Positions 22,425 to 29,619 of a DNA stretch of 30,054 bases are shown one piece after another. The notes under the pieces are model-generated. The model was not told the origin of the DNA. It did no database searches and was given only the letters and a program-made list of their open reading frames with translations. Numbering within the stretch: position 1 is the stretch's first letter; each line of letters starts with the position of its first letter. The DNA is from a virus: positions 1-30,054 of the IMG/VR virus record IMGVR_UViG_3300010885_003859. One strand, given 5' to 3'. Both the position numbers and the translations under genes were made by a program.

Positions 22425-23092
22425 TGAAAAACGTAGTAATTATAACTTCGGCAATAAATGCAAAATTTTCCGCTATAGATGCCGAGACTAGGTACCAAGA
22501 TACATTTAAAACTATTGAATCTGTTCGGAAAAAGATGCCAAATGCTATAGTTGCTATGTTCGAATCTTCCCCACAAAAACTTTCAGATGATATGCTAGAG
22601 GCACTGAAGAATAAAGTTGATGTTTTTATTGTGTTATCGGACGTGCCTAAAGTGAATGAATTGGGTAGTAACAATCAAAAAAGTGCAGCAGAAACACTAT
22701 CACTAAAACTAGCAATAGAACATATAATGACCTTAAATATTCACATAAAAAGGATATTTAAATTAACTGGGCGTGGGTTTTTTTCTGAAGATTTTGATGT
22801 ATCATATTATGATAATCCGGACCTAACAGGTAAATATGTATTTAAGAAGCGCATAGCCTCATGGATGTCACCAGAACTAAGTTTATTAAGTACTCGGTGT
22901 TGGTCTTTTTCTTATGAATTGTTACAGGAAGTGTTAGCTATGCTTGAAAATACCATGACAGGATGTTTGGACACAGGAAGAGATGTTGAACATATCATAT
23001 TTGAAAAGCTAGATACTACAAAATTGGTAGAACTCGAAAAAATTGGATATAATTGCAGAATTTCATTAAACGGAAATCTTGAGTGTGATTAA
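22421..23092 (+). CDS. Putative glycosyltransferase-like protein, last gene of the cassette
   Basis: Product of 223 residues with no sure family. It begins like a Rossmann or GT-A domain (KNVVIITSAINAKF), and RIFKLTGRGFFSEDFD at 111-126 resembles the K-x-x-G-R-Y/F segment of several capsule and phage glycosyltransferases. No DxD is evident. It is coupled to the methyltransferase by ATGATG at 22421 (ATG 22424 is an equally good start). Context suggests a sugar-related role; this is inference. Confidence 0.5.
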   Translation: MMKNVVIITSAINAKFSAIDAETRYQDTFKTIESVRKKMPNAIVAMFESSPQKLSDDMLEALKNKVDVFIVLSDVPKVNELGSNNQKSAAETLSLKLAIEHIMTLNIHIKRIFKLTGRGFFSEDFDVSYYDNPDLTGKYVFKKRIASWMSPELSLLSTRCWSFSYELLQEVLAMLENTMTGCLDTGRDVEHIIFEKLDTTKLVELEKIGYNCRISLNGNLECD

Positions 23093-23120
23093 ATATCTTG
23101 ATATTCAACTCTGGTGATAT

Positions 23121-23128
23121 TATAAATA
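23121..23128 (+). promoter_or_regulatory. T4-type late promoter of the virion module
   Basis: An exact TATAAATA late box lies in the 67-base gap after the glycan cassette, 31 bases before ATG 23160: the same spacing as the box before regA. It marks the switch from accessory to late genes and is the expected target of gp55. Confidence 0.75.
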
Positions 23129-23159
23129 GTACTATGTTGAATAGATAATCATAAAAATA

Positions 23160-24248
23160 ATGAAAAATTTCAAAGAATTATTAAACACTATCTCAGAAGA
23201 CTTCGGTGACATAGGCAAATATAAAGCTATATTTGTTGTTGGTGTACCTGGCTCTGGTAAAGACGTGGTGATACGCGGTATCACGAAAGACATTTCTATT
23301 TTAGAAATGAACCACCACCAGGCATATTCTGTTATTTGCCAAGGCACATTAACAGACAAAGCACCACTACTGATAACTGCGCCAGCAACAGATATATACA
23401 CCATTTCACAGATAAACGAAGAACTTACTAAGAGTGGATACATTACAAATATGGTGTTTGTTAATACTACAAATACTATAAGTATTGATAGGAACTCTAA
23501 GTTGAACAAAACTCTATCTGAAGAGATTAGGTATAGTAGATGGTGTAGCGCACAAGAAAATCTTGGAGTGTATTCTGAGATGTTTGAGGAAATCATTGTA
23601 GTAGACAACATAGACACATTAACAAAATTCAACGAATCAATTGATCGCGTGTGTACTAAAACGAAACTATTTATAGAGTGCAAATATAAGCCAACCAAAA
23701 CTAAACAGGACATATCAAAATTTACTAATGCGAAGAAGATCAGGTGCTCAAAACATAATAATCTATTGTCTGATCATAATTGTCCAACATGTCAGTTATT
23801 ACGCATATCAGGCAAACCTGATGATGTTCGGTATGGTGATGCTACCAAAAATATCAATTACTCAGGTGGAGCCTACCACGAGCAGGCGCAGCCCACGATT
23901 AAAATCGTCCCGAAAAAGAAAATCCCAAAGTTTAGACAAGATAAAGACATGATGAATAATAAATATACTTCGAGTGGTAGGGATCTTCCTGGTAAACGAA
24001 TTGGTGATACTGGTGTCGGTCCTACGTGGAGCGATCGACCAAACCAAGGATCTGGCGCATTTGGTAATGTTCAGGTAGAACACAAAACCTTCACTGAACT
24101 TAGACAGGAACTCAAAGAAGTTATAGAAGCGGGTTCTGGTGGGTTGGGCACAGTCGCTAATGCATCAGCAAAAGAACCTATGGACACATTAATAGACAAA
24201 AAGCTTAGATTATCGCAACCTAGCATTAAAACTAAAAAGGTAGGATAG
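23160..24248 (+). CDS. P-loop protein with zinc finger, late/virion module
   Basis: Product of 362 residues. Walker A GVPGSGKD is at 28-35 in a kinase-like N-terminal domain that runs to about residue 170. A C-x2-H ... C-x2-C cluster follows (C196, H199, C208, C211). The C-terminal third is polar and low in complexity. Similar P-loop kinase-like proteins are encoded among structural genes of marine T4-like phages. The N-terminus MKNFKELLNTISE resembles a T4 capsid-targeting peptide, ending in an I-x-E prohead-protease-type site, so packaging into the head is possible (inference). It is the first gene behind the 23121 late promoter. Confidence 0.65.
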   Translation: MKNFKELLNTISEDFGDIGKYKAIFVVGVPGSGKDVVIRGITKDISILEMNHHQAYSVICQGTLTDKAPLLITAPATDIYTISQINEELTKSGYITNMVFVNTTNTISIDRNSKLNKTLSEEIRYSRWCSAQENLGVYSEMFEEIIVVDNIDTLTKFNESIDRVCTKTKLFIECKYKPTKTKQDISKFTNAKKIRCSKHNNLLSDHNCPTCQLLRISGKPDDVRYGDATKNINYSGGAYHEQAQPTIKIVPKKKIPKFRQDKDMMNNKYTSSGRDLPGKRIGDTGVGPTWSDRPNQGSGAFGNVQVEHKTFTELRQELKEVIEAGSGGLGTVANASAKEPMDTLIDKKLRLSQPSIKTKKVG

Positions 24249-24249
24249 A

Positions 24250-25119
24250 ATGTTTGCAAAAGACAAAGTTTCACAATCAATGATAGATGCAGTTAATAGT
24301 GTATTAGAAAAGTCAGAAAATCCAAATAACCACGAGTTAATTTTGTGTGAGGGTCTGTCCGAAAGCGAAGCTGGGCAAAAACTAAAAGCCACAGCATCAT
24401 CACTTGATAGGATGATGCGAAACGCAAAGGTGAATACCACTATGGTACATAACCCCAAAAAAGCTAAACAATATGTGGATGGGATCGATGGTGTTCGCAG
24501 AGAACTATCCGGTGGTGCTGGTGATAACCAACATTTCAGCACAAAGGTGCAGCTTAAATCTGAAGATGTTAGTACAGATATTGTTGAAGTGTTAGATACC
24601 GACGCCGGAATTAACTCATATCTTAATAAAAGTACCAAAAAACGGTCATTATTAGCAGCCACCGGTAAATTAGGTGACGATAGCAATAGACGAATGAATA
24701 AAAGTTATAAAGGCACACATAAAGCAATAGATAAACTAATAGATAGAAGTGCTCGTAATGAGTCACTATCGTTTTCGGAAAAGATATTAGAAGCTATGGC
24801 ACCAGTATCCACACCAGATTTTTCTGAGGATGATGGGTCGATGACAGCAGCACAAACAAAGAAGAAAGAAGATATTGTATTATCAATGAAATCTAAGGAA
24901 AAGGATTTCAAGAAAAAGTATGGAAAGAATTGGCAAAATGTTATGTATGCAACCGCCACTAAAATGGCAATGGCTGAATCATCAGATGAACATATAGACG
25001 AAGCTAAAACCCCCATTGACGATAATGTACCGTTCGTTACTACTGAAAGTGGCACGTCCAATGCCGTTAGCAAAATAAAGCAGATAGCAAAACGACACAA
25101 GTCTAAGATGGGAATATAA
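24250..25119 (+). CDS. Late-module protein, function unknown
   Basis: Product of 289 residues, highly charged and Lys/Ser-rich. The segment about 198-235 (AAQTKKKEDIVLSMKSKEKD then YGKNWQNVMYATATKMAM) matches a short motif that recurs in structural or unknown proteins of cyanophage-type T4-like phages. No catalytic motif and no membrane segment is visible. It starts one base after the P-loop gene and is probably transcribed from the same late promoter. It could be an internal, scaffold or capsid-associated protein. Confidence 0.6.
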   Translation: MFAKDKVSQSMIDAVNSVLEKSENPNNHELILCEGLSESEAGQKLKATASSLDRMMRNAKVNTTMVHNPKKAKQYVDGIDGVRRELSGGAGDNQHFSTKVQLKSEDVSTDIVEVLDTDAGINSYLNKSTKKRSLLAATGKLGDDSNRRMNKSYKGTHKAIDKLIDRSARNESLSFSEKILEAMAPVSTPDFSEDDGSMTAAQTKKKEDIVLSMKSKEKDFKKKYGKNWQNVMYATATKMAMAESSDEHIDEAKTPIDDNVPFVTTESGTSNAVSKIKQIAKRHKSKMGI

Positions 25120-25121
25120 TA

Positions 25122-25730
25122 ATGGCTAAGAAAATCAAAGTGTTCCTAAAAAGACTAAAAGATATCACCACAGACTCAACATCTCCAGATCGAAATAACC
25201 CAATGGACCCATGGGCATCTAAATATGAATCAGTTAGCCACCTCGATGAGACATGGAAATCCGATCCATTATTAGCTAAATTCTTAAAATCTCAAGGTCT
25301 TGATCCTAGATACGTAGATAGGAGTAATATGATTAGTCATTCTAAATCTGGTGATTTCGAAAAATGGAAATCCGATAGATATAGCTCTGCTAGTCTTACA
25401 CATGGGCTGGCTGAATGTAATATGTCACCTGCAGCCAGAATAATCAAATCATTATATAAACACCTACGAATGGAGGACTCTGGCGACACTCCGGATAAAT
25501 CAGTAACTGCCTATGGTAAGAAACCTAAATTCGATAAATCAGACGAGAAAGAATCAGTAGGCGAATCCAAACCAAAGGCTAGAGCAATATTGTCTGGCGG
25601 CACAACACTAACTGGTGAAAAACGAGAGGTTGTAGAATTTGACCCGGAATTAAGAGCCAGAGCATCTTCATCAGATAAGATCGAAGTAGATAAGAACGGC
25701 AAAACTAAAGATAGCGACTCAACTAAATAG
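25122..25730 (+). CDS. Late-module protein, function unknown
   Basis: Product of 202 residues. The first half has a defined look (DPWASKYESVSHLDETWKSD, then LAKFLKSQGLDPRYVDRS), while the second half from about 120 is charged and low-complexity (KPKFDKSDEKESVGES) and probably disordered. I do not recognise the family. It lies 2 bases after the previous gene, and the bases around its stop (CTAAATAG) weakly resemble a late promoter for the next gene. Confidence 0.6.
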   Translation: MAKKIKVFLKRLKDITTDSTSPDRNNPMDPWASKYESVSHLDETWKSDPLLAKFLKSQGLDPRYVDRSNMISHSKSGDFEKWKSDRYSSASLTHGLAECNMSPAARIIKSLYKHLRMEDSGDTPDKSVTAYGKKPKFDKSDEKESVGESKPKARAILSGGTTLTGEKREVVEFDPELRARASSSDKIEVDKNGKTKDSDSTK

Positions 25731-25760
25731 TTGTATAATTTAAAAATTAGGAGTAATAAT

Positions 25761-26375
25761 ATGCCAGCTTGGGGTAACACCGATACAGCAAACAACAAAC
25801 CAAAATTTCCACTAGCGAGACAAATTAGGGAAGTTATTCGATTAACAGTAACATCAACAACCAACACCACTGATGCTATAGCAAATGTATTAACCTTTGC
25901 TGCTGGCTCTTCTGATGTTGCTAATGCGGGTATCCTGTCCGGGTGGTCCGTGTTCACTGCAAATACAAATACTGGGCCTATGGGGATTCCTGGGTACTTC
26001 ACCTCAAATACAACTGTGATTAGTGTCACTAACACTACTGTAAAATTAAGTCAAAACGTATCAGGTAATATTGTATCAGGTACTATTATTGAATTTGATT
26101 CCCCCATAGTATTGTATAATCAGCCACACGACTTAGCAAACACATATTGGACGGACACTATTCTAGTTACTGGAACAAGAGCTGGTAACGCTAACACATC
26201 ACTATCAGCAAACATTGGCGGACTTCAACAAGGATGGAATAATGTAACCCAAAAAATTAATGGTGATGGCACAATTAGATACTTGACGGAAACCTTGGTT
26301 GCAATGGGAAATACATCTGCCGCTAATACAAAATCCGCAAACACTAGTGTTACCCAGATATTCTCTGTATTATAA
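25761..26375 (+). CDS. Virion structural-type protein of marine T4-like phages
   Basis: Product of 204 residues, rich in Thr, Asn and Ala with repeated NTT/NTS patterns, as expected of a beta-rich virion surface protein. MPAWGNTDTANNKPKF at the start and the end GDGTIRYLTETLVAMGNTS resemble proteins commonly seen in cyanophage-like T4 relatives. ATG 25761 is preceded by TTAGGAG at 25747-25753, a good Shine-Dalgarno; the more upstream TTG is not needed. Its exact place in the particle is unknown. Confidence 0.65.
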   Translation: MPAWGNTDTANNKPKFPLARQIREVIRLTVTSTTNTTDAIANVLTFAAGSSDVANAGILSGWSVFTANTNTGPMGIPGYFTSNTTVISVTNTTVKLSQNVSGNIVSGTIIEFDSPIVLYNQPHDLANTYWTDTILVTGTRAGNANTSLSANIGGLQQGWNNVTQKINGDGTIRYLTETLVAMGNTSAANTKSANTSVTQIFSVL

Positions 26376-26381
26376 TAAGTG

Positions 26382-26768
26382 ATGTTTTCTTCATTATGTG
26401 ACGACAACTTTCAGATGTATGCATTGAAGTGCTACTCAGCACCAAGATGCATAATGTCCGAATTTGAATCTGATATCAGAAGGACCAAGTATATTAAGAG
26501 ATTATTTCGTAGATATACCACAACAACTGATTTAAAAGAAAGATTAATATTAAACCACATAATATTATTATGTAATGTTTTTGGTACTGAACCCACAACT
26601 AGGATATTATTCTTTAAGGTTGATCCAGCTGATTATAGCTTGCTAAAAACATTCCTGACGTATCTAGACATGATGCCTGATGTAGTACTGGGCATTAACG
26701 GCAATGACATATATTCATATGATATATTATTAGATATGGATGTTGCAAAAAGGTTGACACAATTATGA
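26382..26768 (+). CDS. Conserved T4-like protein, function unknown
   Basis: Product of 128 residues, helical. MFSSLCDDNFQMYALKCY at the start and KYIKRLFRRYTTTTDLKERL followed by LNHIILLCNVFG are strongly patterned and match a small conserved family in T4-like and marine myoviruses whose role I do not know. I prefer ATG 26382 over the adjacent in-frame GTG at 26379. The stop overlaps the ATG of the next short gene (ATGA at 26765). Confidence 0.7.
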   Translation: MFSSLCDDNFQMYALKCYSAPRCIMSEFESDIRRTKYIKRLFRRYTTTTDLKERLILNHIILLCNVFGTEPTTRILFFKVDPADYSLLKTFLTYLDMMPDVVLGINGNDIYSYDILLDMDVAKRLTQL

Positions 26769-26932
26769 AGAAATTTAAAGAGTTTATGCTAGAAATGGGT
26801 GCTGCTGGTATGGGTTCTGCTCCTACTAATGTTACAGGCGCATATGTTTCAACTGATCCAAATACCGCAGGTTCGGTCGATGCTGACCGAAAACGAAAGA
26901 AAAGAAAACAAAATATCGTAATAACCAGATAA
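26765..26932 (+). CDS. 55-residue basic protein with capsid-targeting-like N-terminus
   Basis: Short gene coupled to its neighbours by ATGA at both ends (start 26765, stop 26932 sharing a base with the next ATG). The N-terminus MKKFKEFMLE has the same length and pattern as the T4 internal-protein targeting peptide (MKTYQEFIAE), which is cut after Glu by the prohead protease. The rest has a Gly/Ala/Thr-rich stretch (GAAGMGSAPTNVTGAYVS) and a basic end (DRKRKKRKQNIVITR). A packaged internal or injected protein is a reasonable inference; none is proven. Confidence 0.6.
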   Translation: MKKFKEFMLEMGAAGMGSAPTNVTGAYVSTDPNTAGSVDADRKRKKRKQNIVITR

Positions 26933-27153
26933 TGGTGCTAGATGACGTGATAGACCACATTGAAGACGCATTTCAATTAAAATGCAAGACCAAACATAAA
27001 GACGACGCGGTGTTAATAAAGATACTCGGTATTGATAATTGTAGTCTTGCTAGATGGATACGATCAGAATTCAATAACGTTAAAGTTTATGTCAAAAATC
27101 ACAATGGATATAAATTTTCAGATGAGGGATGGGTTAGGGTATGTTTATATTAG
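26932..27153 (+). CDS. Small protein, function unknown
   Basis: Product of 73 residues. The likely fold is alpha/beta (MVLDDVIDHIEDAF helix, ILGIDNCSLARWIRSEFNN helix, then KVYVKNHNGYKFSDEGW strands). I do not recognise a family. It is coupled to the upstream 55-residue gene by a shared base and overlaps the following membrane protein gene by 13 bases, so it is likely genuine and co-translated. Confidence 0.55.
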   Translation: MVLDDVIDHIEDAFQLKCKTKHKDDAVLIKILGIDNCSLARWIRSEFNNVKVYVKNHNGYKFSDEGWVRVCLY

Positions 27154-27731
27154 AGTTTTTACCACAATGGACATTTTACGCCATTACCGTTGCCGGGGTT
27201 GTTGGTATATGCATAGCCTTTATGTTTTCTGGATTAATACCAATAACATATAAGTTGCCTTTAGAGTTAATATCTATATTACTATTTACCTTTGGCGTAT
27301 ATACTCTAGGTGCTATTAGCAATGAGTCGGCATGGCAATTAAAAGTTAGCCGCATGGAATCCGATATAGTCAAGAAAGAACTAGCCGCAGCTGAAATCAC
27401 TAATACAGTTATTACTAAATATGTAGATAGAGTTCAAATAGTTAAAGGAAAAACCAATGTCATTATCCAGAAAGTTCCGGAGTACATCACAAAATATGAT
27501 GATTCTAAGTGTGTTGTCAACAATGGCTTTGTCGAGTTGCTCAATGCTTCCGCAAAAAACGAGGTTCCCCACTCCTCCGGAATTGCTAATGACTCCCCCT
27601 CCAACATTAAACTATCTGGTGTCGCAGAAAACGTCAGTAGAAATTATGGCACCTATTACGAAGTAGTTCAGCAATTGACCTCATTACAGGAATGGGTTAT
27701 TAAACAACGGGAATTAAACGATGGAAACTGA
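27141..27731 (+). CDS. i-spanin-like (Rz-type) inner-membrane protein
   Basis: Product of 196 residues. Two hydrophobic segments (about 10-30 and 38-59) are followed by a predicted coiled coil (65-100) and the segment KVPEYITKYDDSKCVVNNGFVELLN, a pattern typical of Rz-type spanins that disrupt the outer membrane in the last step of lysis. Two membrane segments rather than one is unusual and puts both ends on the same side. A second ORF nested out of frame at 27457 encodes the matching lipoprotein, which strongly supports the call. The end overlaps the next gene by 11 bases. Confidence 0.75.
   Translation: MFILEFLPQWTFYAITVAGVVGICIAFMFSGLIPITYKLPLELISILLFTFGVYTLGAISNESAWQLKVSRMESDIVKKELAAAEITNTVITKYVDRVQIVKGKTNVIIQKVPEYITKYDDSKCVVNNGFVELLNASAKNEVPHSSGIANDSPSNIKLSGVAENVSRNYGTYYEVVQQLTSLQEWVIKQRELNDGN
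27457..27666 (+). CDS. o-spanin (Rz1-type lipoprotein) nested inside the i-spanin gene
   Basis: Product of 69 residues, lying wholly inside the i-spanin gene in the +1 frame. A basic start (MSLSRKFRS) leads to a hydrophobic stretch and the lipobox LSSC with C28, the expected signal peptidase II site, giving a mature lipoprotein of 42 residues. The mature part is proline-rich (FPTPPELLMTPPPT), as in lambda Rz1. AAAGGAA at 27444-27450 lies 6 bases before ATG 27457. Together with Rz it would bridge inner and outer membranes, implying a Gram-negative host. Confidence 0.82.
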   Translation: MSLSRKFRSTSQNMMILSVLSTMALSSCSMLPQKTRFPTPPELLMTPPPTLNYLVSQKTSVEIMAPITK

Positions 27732-28122
27732 TGTTAAAACACACATTGCAGTATTGCAAACTATTGTGTATAAAATAGACGACACTGTAGCAGAAATAGC
27801 AAAATCTTCTACAGAGGTAACCAGATTACTATCAGTACACGACTCTAGGATAAATAATTTAGAATCAGGTAGTAAAGATACAATAACCGACGTTCGAGAC
27901 TTGTACAGTAAAATGGGCGAAAACACAAAACAAATAGTATCAAAAATAGACGACATGGAACTTCGAATAGAAGAAAAAATAAAAGAACATGCTGATAAAT
28001 CATCATTACAAAATAAAGCAATAGCAGATAGATTAACCGCACTTGAAAACTGGAGATGGTTAGTTATTGGCGGAGCGGCCGCATTTGGGTTTTTGTTGAA
28101 CCATCTTGGATTATTTAAATAA
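27721..28122 (+). CDS. Coiled-coil protein with C-terminal membrane anchor
   Basis: Product of 133 residues. A long amphipathic helix or coiled coil (about 5-108, with heptad-like VYKIDDTVAEIAK and VSKIDDMELRIEEKIKEHAD) ends in LENWRWLVIGGAAAFGFLLNHLG, one transmembrane segment at about 113-131. This tail-anchored layout recalls XhlA-type hemolysin/holin-accessory proteins. Position next to the spanins suggests a lysis or membrane role (inference). No endolysin or classic holin is visible in the window. Confidence 0.6.
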   Translation: METDVKTHIAVLQTIVYKIDDTVAEIAKSSTEVTRLLSVHDSRINNLESGSKDTITDVRDLYSKMGENTKQIVSKIDDMELRIEEKIKEHADKSSLQNKAIADRLTALENWRWLVIGGAAAFGFLLNHLGLFK

Positions 28123-28124
28123 AC

Positions 28125-28153
28125 TTGACATATGTTAATTATCAGGGTATAAT
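28125..28153 (+). promoter_or_regulatory. Sigma-70-type promoter for primase gene 61
   Basis: TTGACA at 28125-28130, a 17-bp spacer, and TATAAT at 28148-28153. The -10 box ends 30 bases before ATG 28184. Its downstream sequence (TATAATAGTTG) lacks the ATnnnTTT pattern of the other four. It starts a new early unit after the late and lysis genes. Confidence 0.87.
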
Positions 28154-28183
28154 AGTTGAACATACTACCTTGGATAATTAATA

Positions 28184-29185
28184 ATGAGCATTTACATCGA
28201 TAGAACATTTCTCCTACGAATCTCGGCAAAACTCAATAGATTCACTCGCAAGAAAGACGACCTATACCAGTTCAGATGCCCAATGTGTGGCGACTCGACA
28301 AAAGATAAAACCAAAGCTCGTGGTTTTGTATATAGAAAAGATAATGACTATTTCTACATGTGCCATAACTGTGGTATCAGCACAAATTTCTATAACCTAC
28401 TAAAGCAAGTGGACCCAACGTTACTGAAAGAATATGCACTAGAAAGATATAAAGATAATGGTGTTTTTAATAATGAACCAGCGAAACCCATTATCGTAGC
28501 CAAGAAATCAACAAAAAACACAATACCACTACCAAAGATACATAGATTAGACGATTCACATTTCGCTAAGATATATGTACAGAATCGTAAAATCCCAGAA
28601 GCTGAGTGGTCTGAGCTATATTATTGTGCAGACTTTAATAAATTCGTTAACGTTGATATGGGCATCGATAAGAAGTTACATGACAATGACCAGCGACTAG
28701 TGATTCCATTCTATGATGCACAAGATAACCTTATAGCATTTCAGGGAAGAGCTTTAGGTGATTCTAAGATCCGATATATAACAATCAAATTAGATGAAGA
28801 TTCACACAAAATGTTTGGTCTTAATAGAATTAATGAAGAAGATCCTATACTAGTGGTGGAGGGTCCAATTGACTCAATGTTTCTTAATAATTGTATTGCT
28901 ATATCTGGTTCTAATTTAGAATTTGCTAACGATCTATACGACAAATCTAAGATAGTATTGGTGTTTGATAATGAACCAAGAAACAAAGAAATATTAAAAC
29001 TGATGGAACATGCAATAGATAACCACTTTTCGGTGTGCATATGGCCAGAAATGATAGTGGAAAAGGATATTAATGATATGATATTGTCTGGGTTCACTTC
29101 TGGAGACATACAAGATATAATAGAAAAGAATACATTCGTTAATCTTCGTGCTAAGATGGCATGGATAAACTGGAAACAAATTTAA
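28184..29185 (+). CDS. 61: DNA primase gp61
   Basis: Lagging-strand primase, partner of helicase gp41. The product is 333 residues (T4 gp61 342). An N-terminal zinc-binding domain has C32-P-M-C35 and C60-H-N-C63. The TOPRIM core holds ILVVEGPIDS with E226 and IVLVFDNE with D262. A linker rich in Lys/Thr (about 100-118) separates the two, as in DnaG-type enzymes. TTGGA lies before the ATG, and a consensus promoter sits 30 bases upstream. Confidence 0.92.
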   Translation: MSIYIDRTFLLRISAKLNRFTRKKDDLYQFRCPMCGDSTKDKTKARGFVYRKDNDYFYMCHNCGISTNFYNLLKQVDPTLLKEYALERYKDNGVFNNEPAKPIIVAKKSTKNTIPLPKIHRLDDSHFAKIYVQNRKIPEAEWSELYYCADFNKFVNVDMGIDKKLHDNDQRLVIPFYDAQDNLIAFQGRALGDSKIRYITIKLDEDSHKMFGLNRINEEDPILVVEGPIDSMFLNNCIAISGSNLEFANDLYDKSKIVLVFDNEPRNKEILKLMEHAIDNHFSVCIWPEMIVEKDINDMILSGFTSGDIQDIIEKNTFVNLRAKMAWINWKQI

Positions 29186-29203
29186 ATATAATTGGAGATA
29201 TAA

Positions 29204-29578
29204 ATGTTTAGTAGAAATGATGTGTTGAAATTTATGAGAGCGTGTGGTCAAACCGACATTGGTTATGGTGATCAATCAGAACTATATATTACACTTATTA
29301 TAGAAGAATTTAACGAACTAATACAAGCATATGCTGATCGAGATATTGTAGAAATTGCTGATGCTTGTGCTGATCTAAAGTGGGTTATCGAAGGAATGGA
29401 ACATACTCTACAATTACCACAACAACAAATATGGGATGAGGTTGCTCGTAGTAATCTAGCTAAAATCTCGGAAGATGGGACTGTATTAAGACGAGAAGAT
29501 GGTAAAATACTAAAACCGCATGGGTGGACAGTACCAGATATCAAGTCTATATTGGTGGACCACCCAGATTTCTCATGA
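29204..29578 (+). CDS. MazG-like nucleotide pyrophosphohydrolase
   Basis: Product of 124 residues. The all-alpha NTP-pyrophosphohydrolase motif is visible as E34-E-F-N-E38 and E50-I-A-D53 with D57 (IVEIADACADLKWVI), the EExxE ... ExxD metal-binding pattern of MazG and phosphoribosyl-ATP pyrophosphohydrolase. SNLAKISEDGTVLRREDGK followed by KILKPHGW is typical of the phage members of this group. Likely involved in dNTP or (p)ppGpp-related nucleotide clean-up. GGAG lies about 9 bases before the ATG, and nrdB follows. Confidence 0.78.
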   Translation: MFSRNDVLKFMRACGQTDIGYGDQSELYITLIIEEFNELIQAYADRDIVEIADACADLKWVIEGMEHTLQLPQQQIWDEVARSNLAKISEDGTVLRREDGKILKPHGWTVPDIKSILVDHPDFS

Positions 29579-29619
29579 CTACATAATACACCACACGAAC
29601 ATAAACACAGGAATATAAT

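Noticed and set aside
25722-25740. Possible late promoter (ACTAAATA) or -10 box (TATAAT at 25734) before the 25761 gene
   Set aside because: ACTAAATA matches only 6 of 8 late-consensus bases and the TATAAT has no recognisable -35; kept as a weak possibility only.
26753-26781. TTGACA at the end of the 26382 gene as a promoter
   Set aside because: No acceptable -10 box lies 16-18 bases downstream; the same holds for internal TTGACA copies at 8415, 9817, 15657 and 16783.
27032-27253. 73-codon ORF spanning the end of the 26932 gene and the start of the spanin gene
   Set aside because: It crosses two coupled genes out of frame and has no recognisable content.
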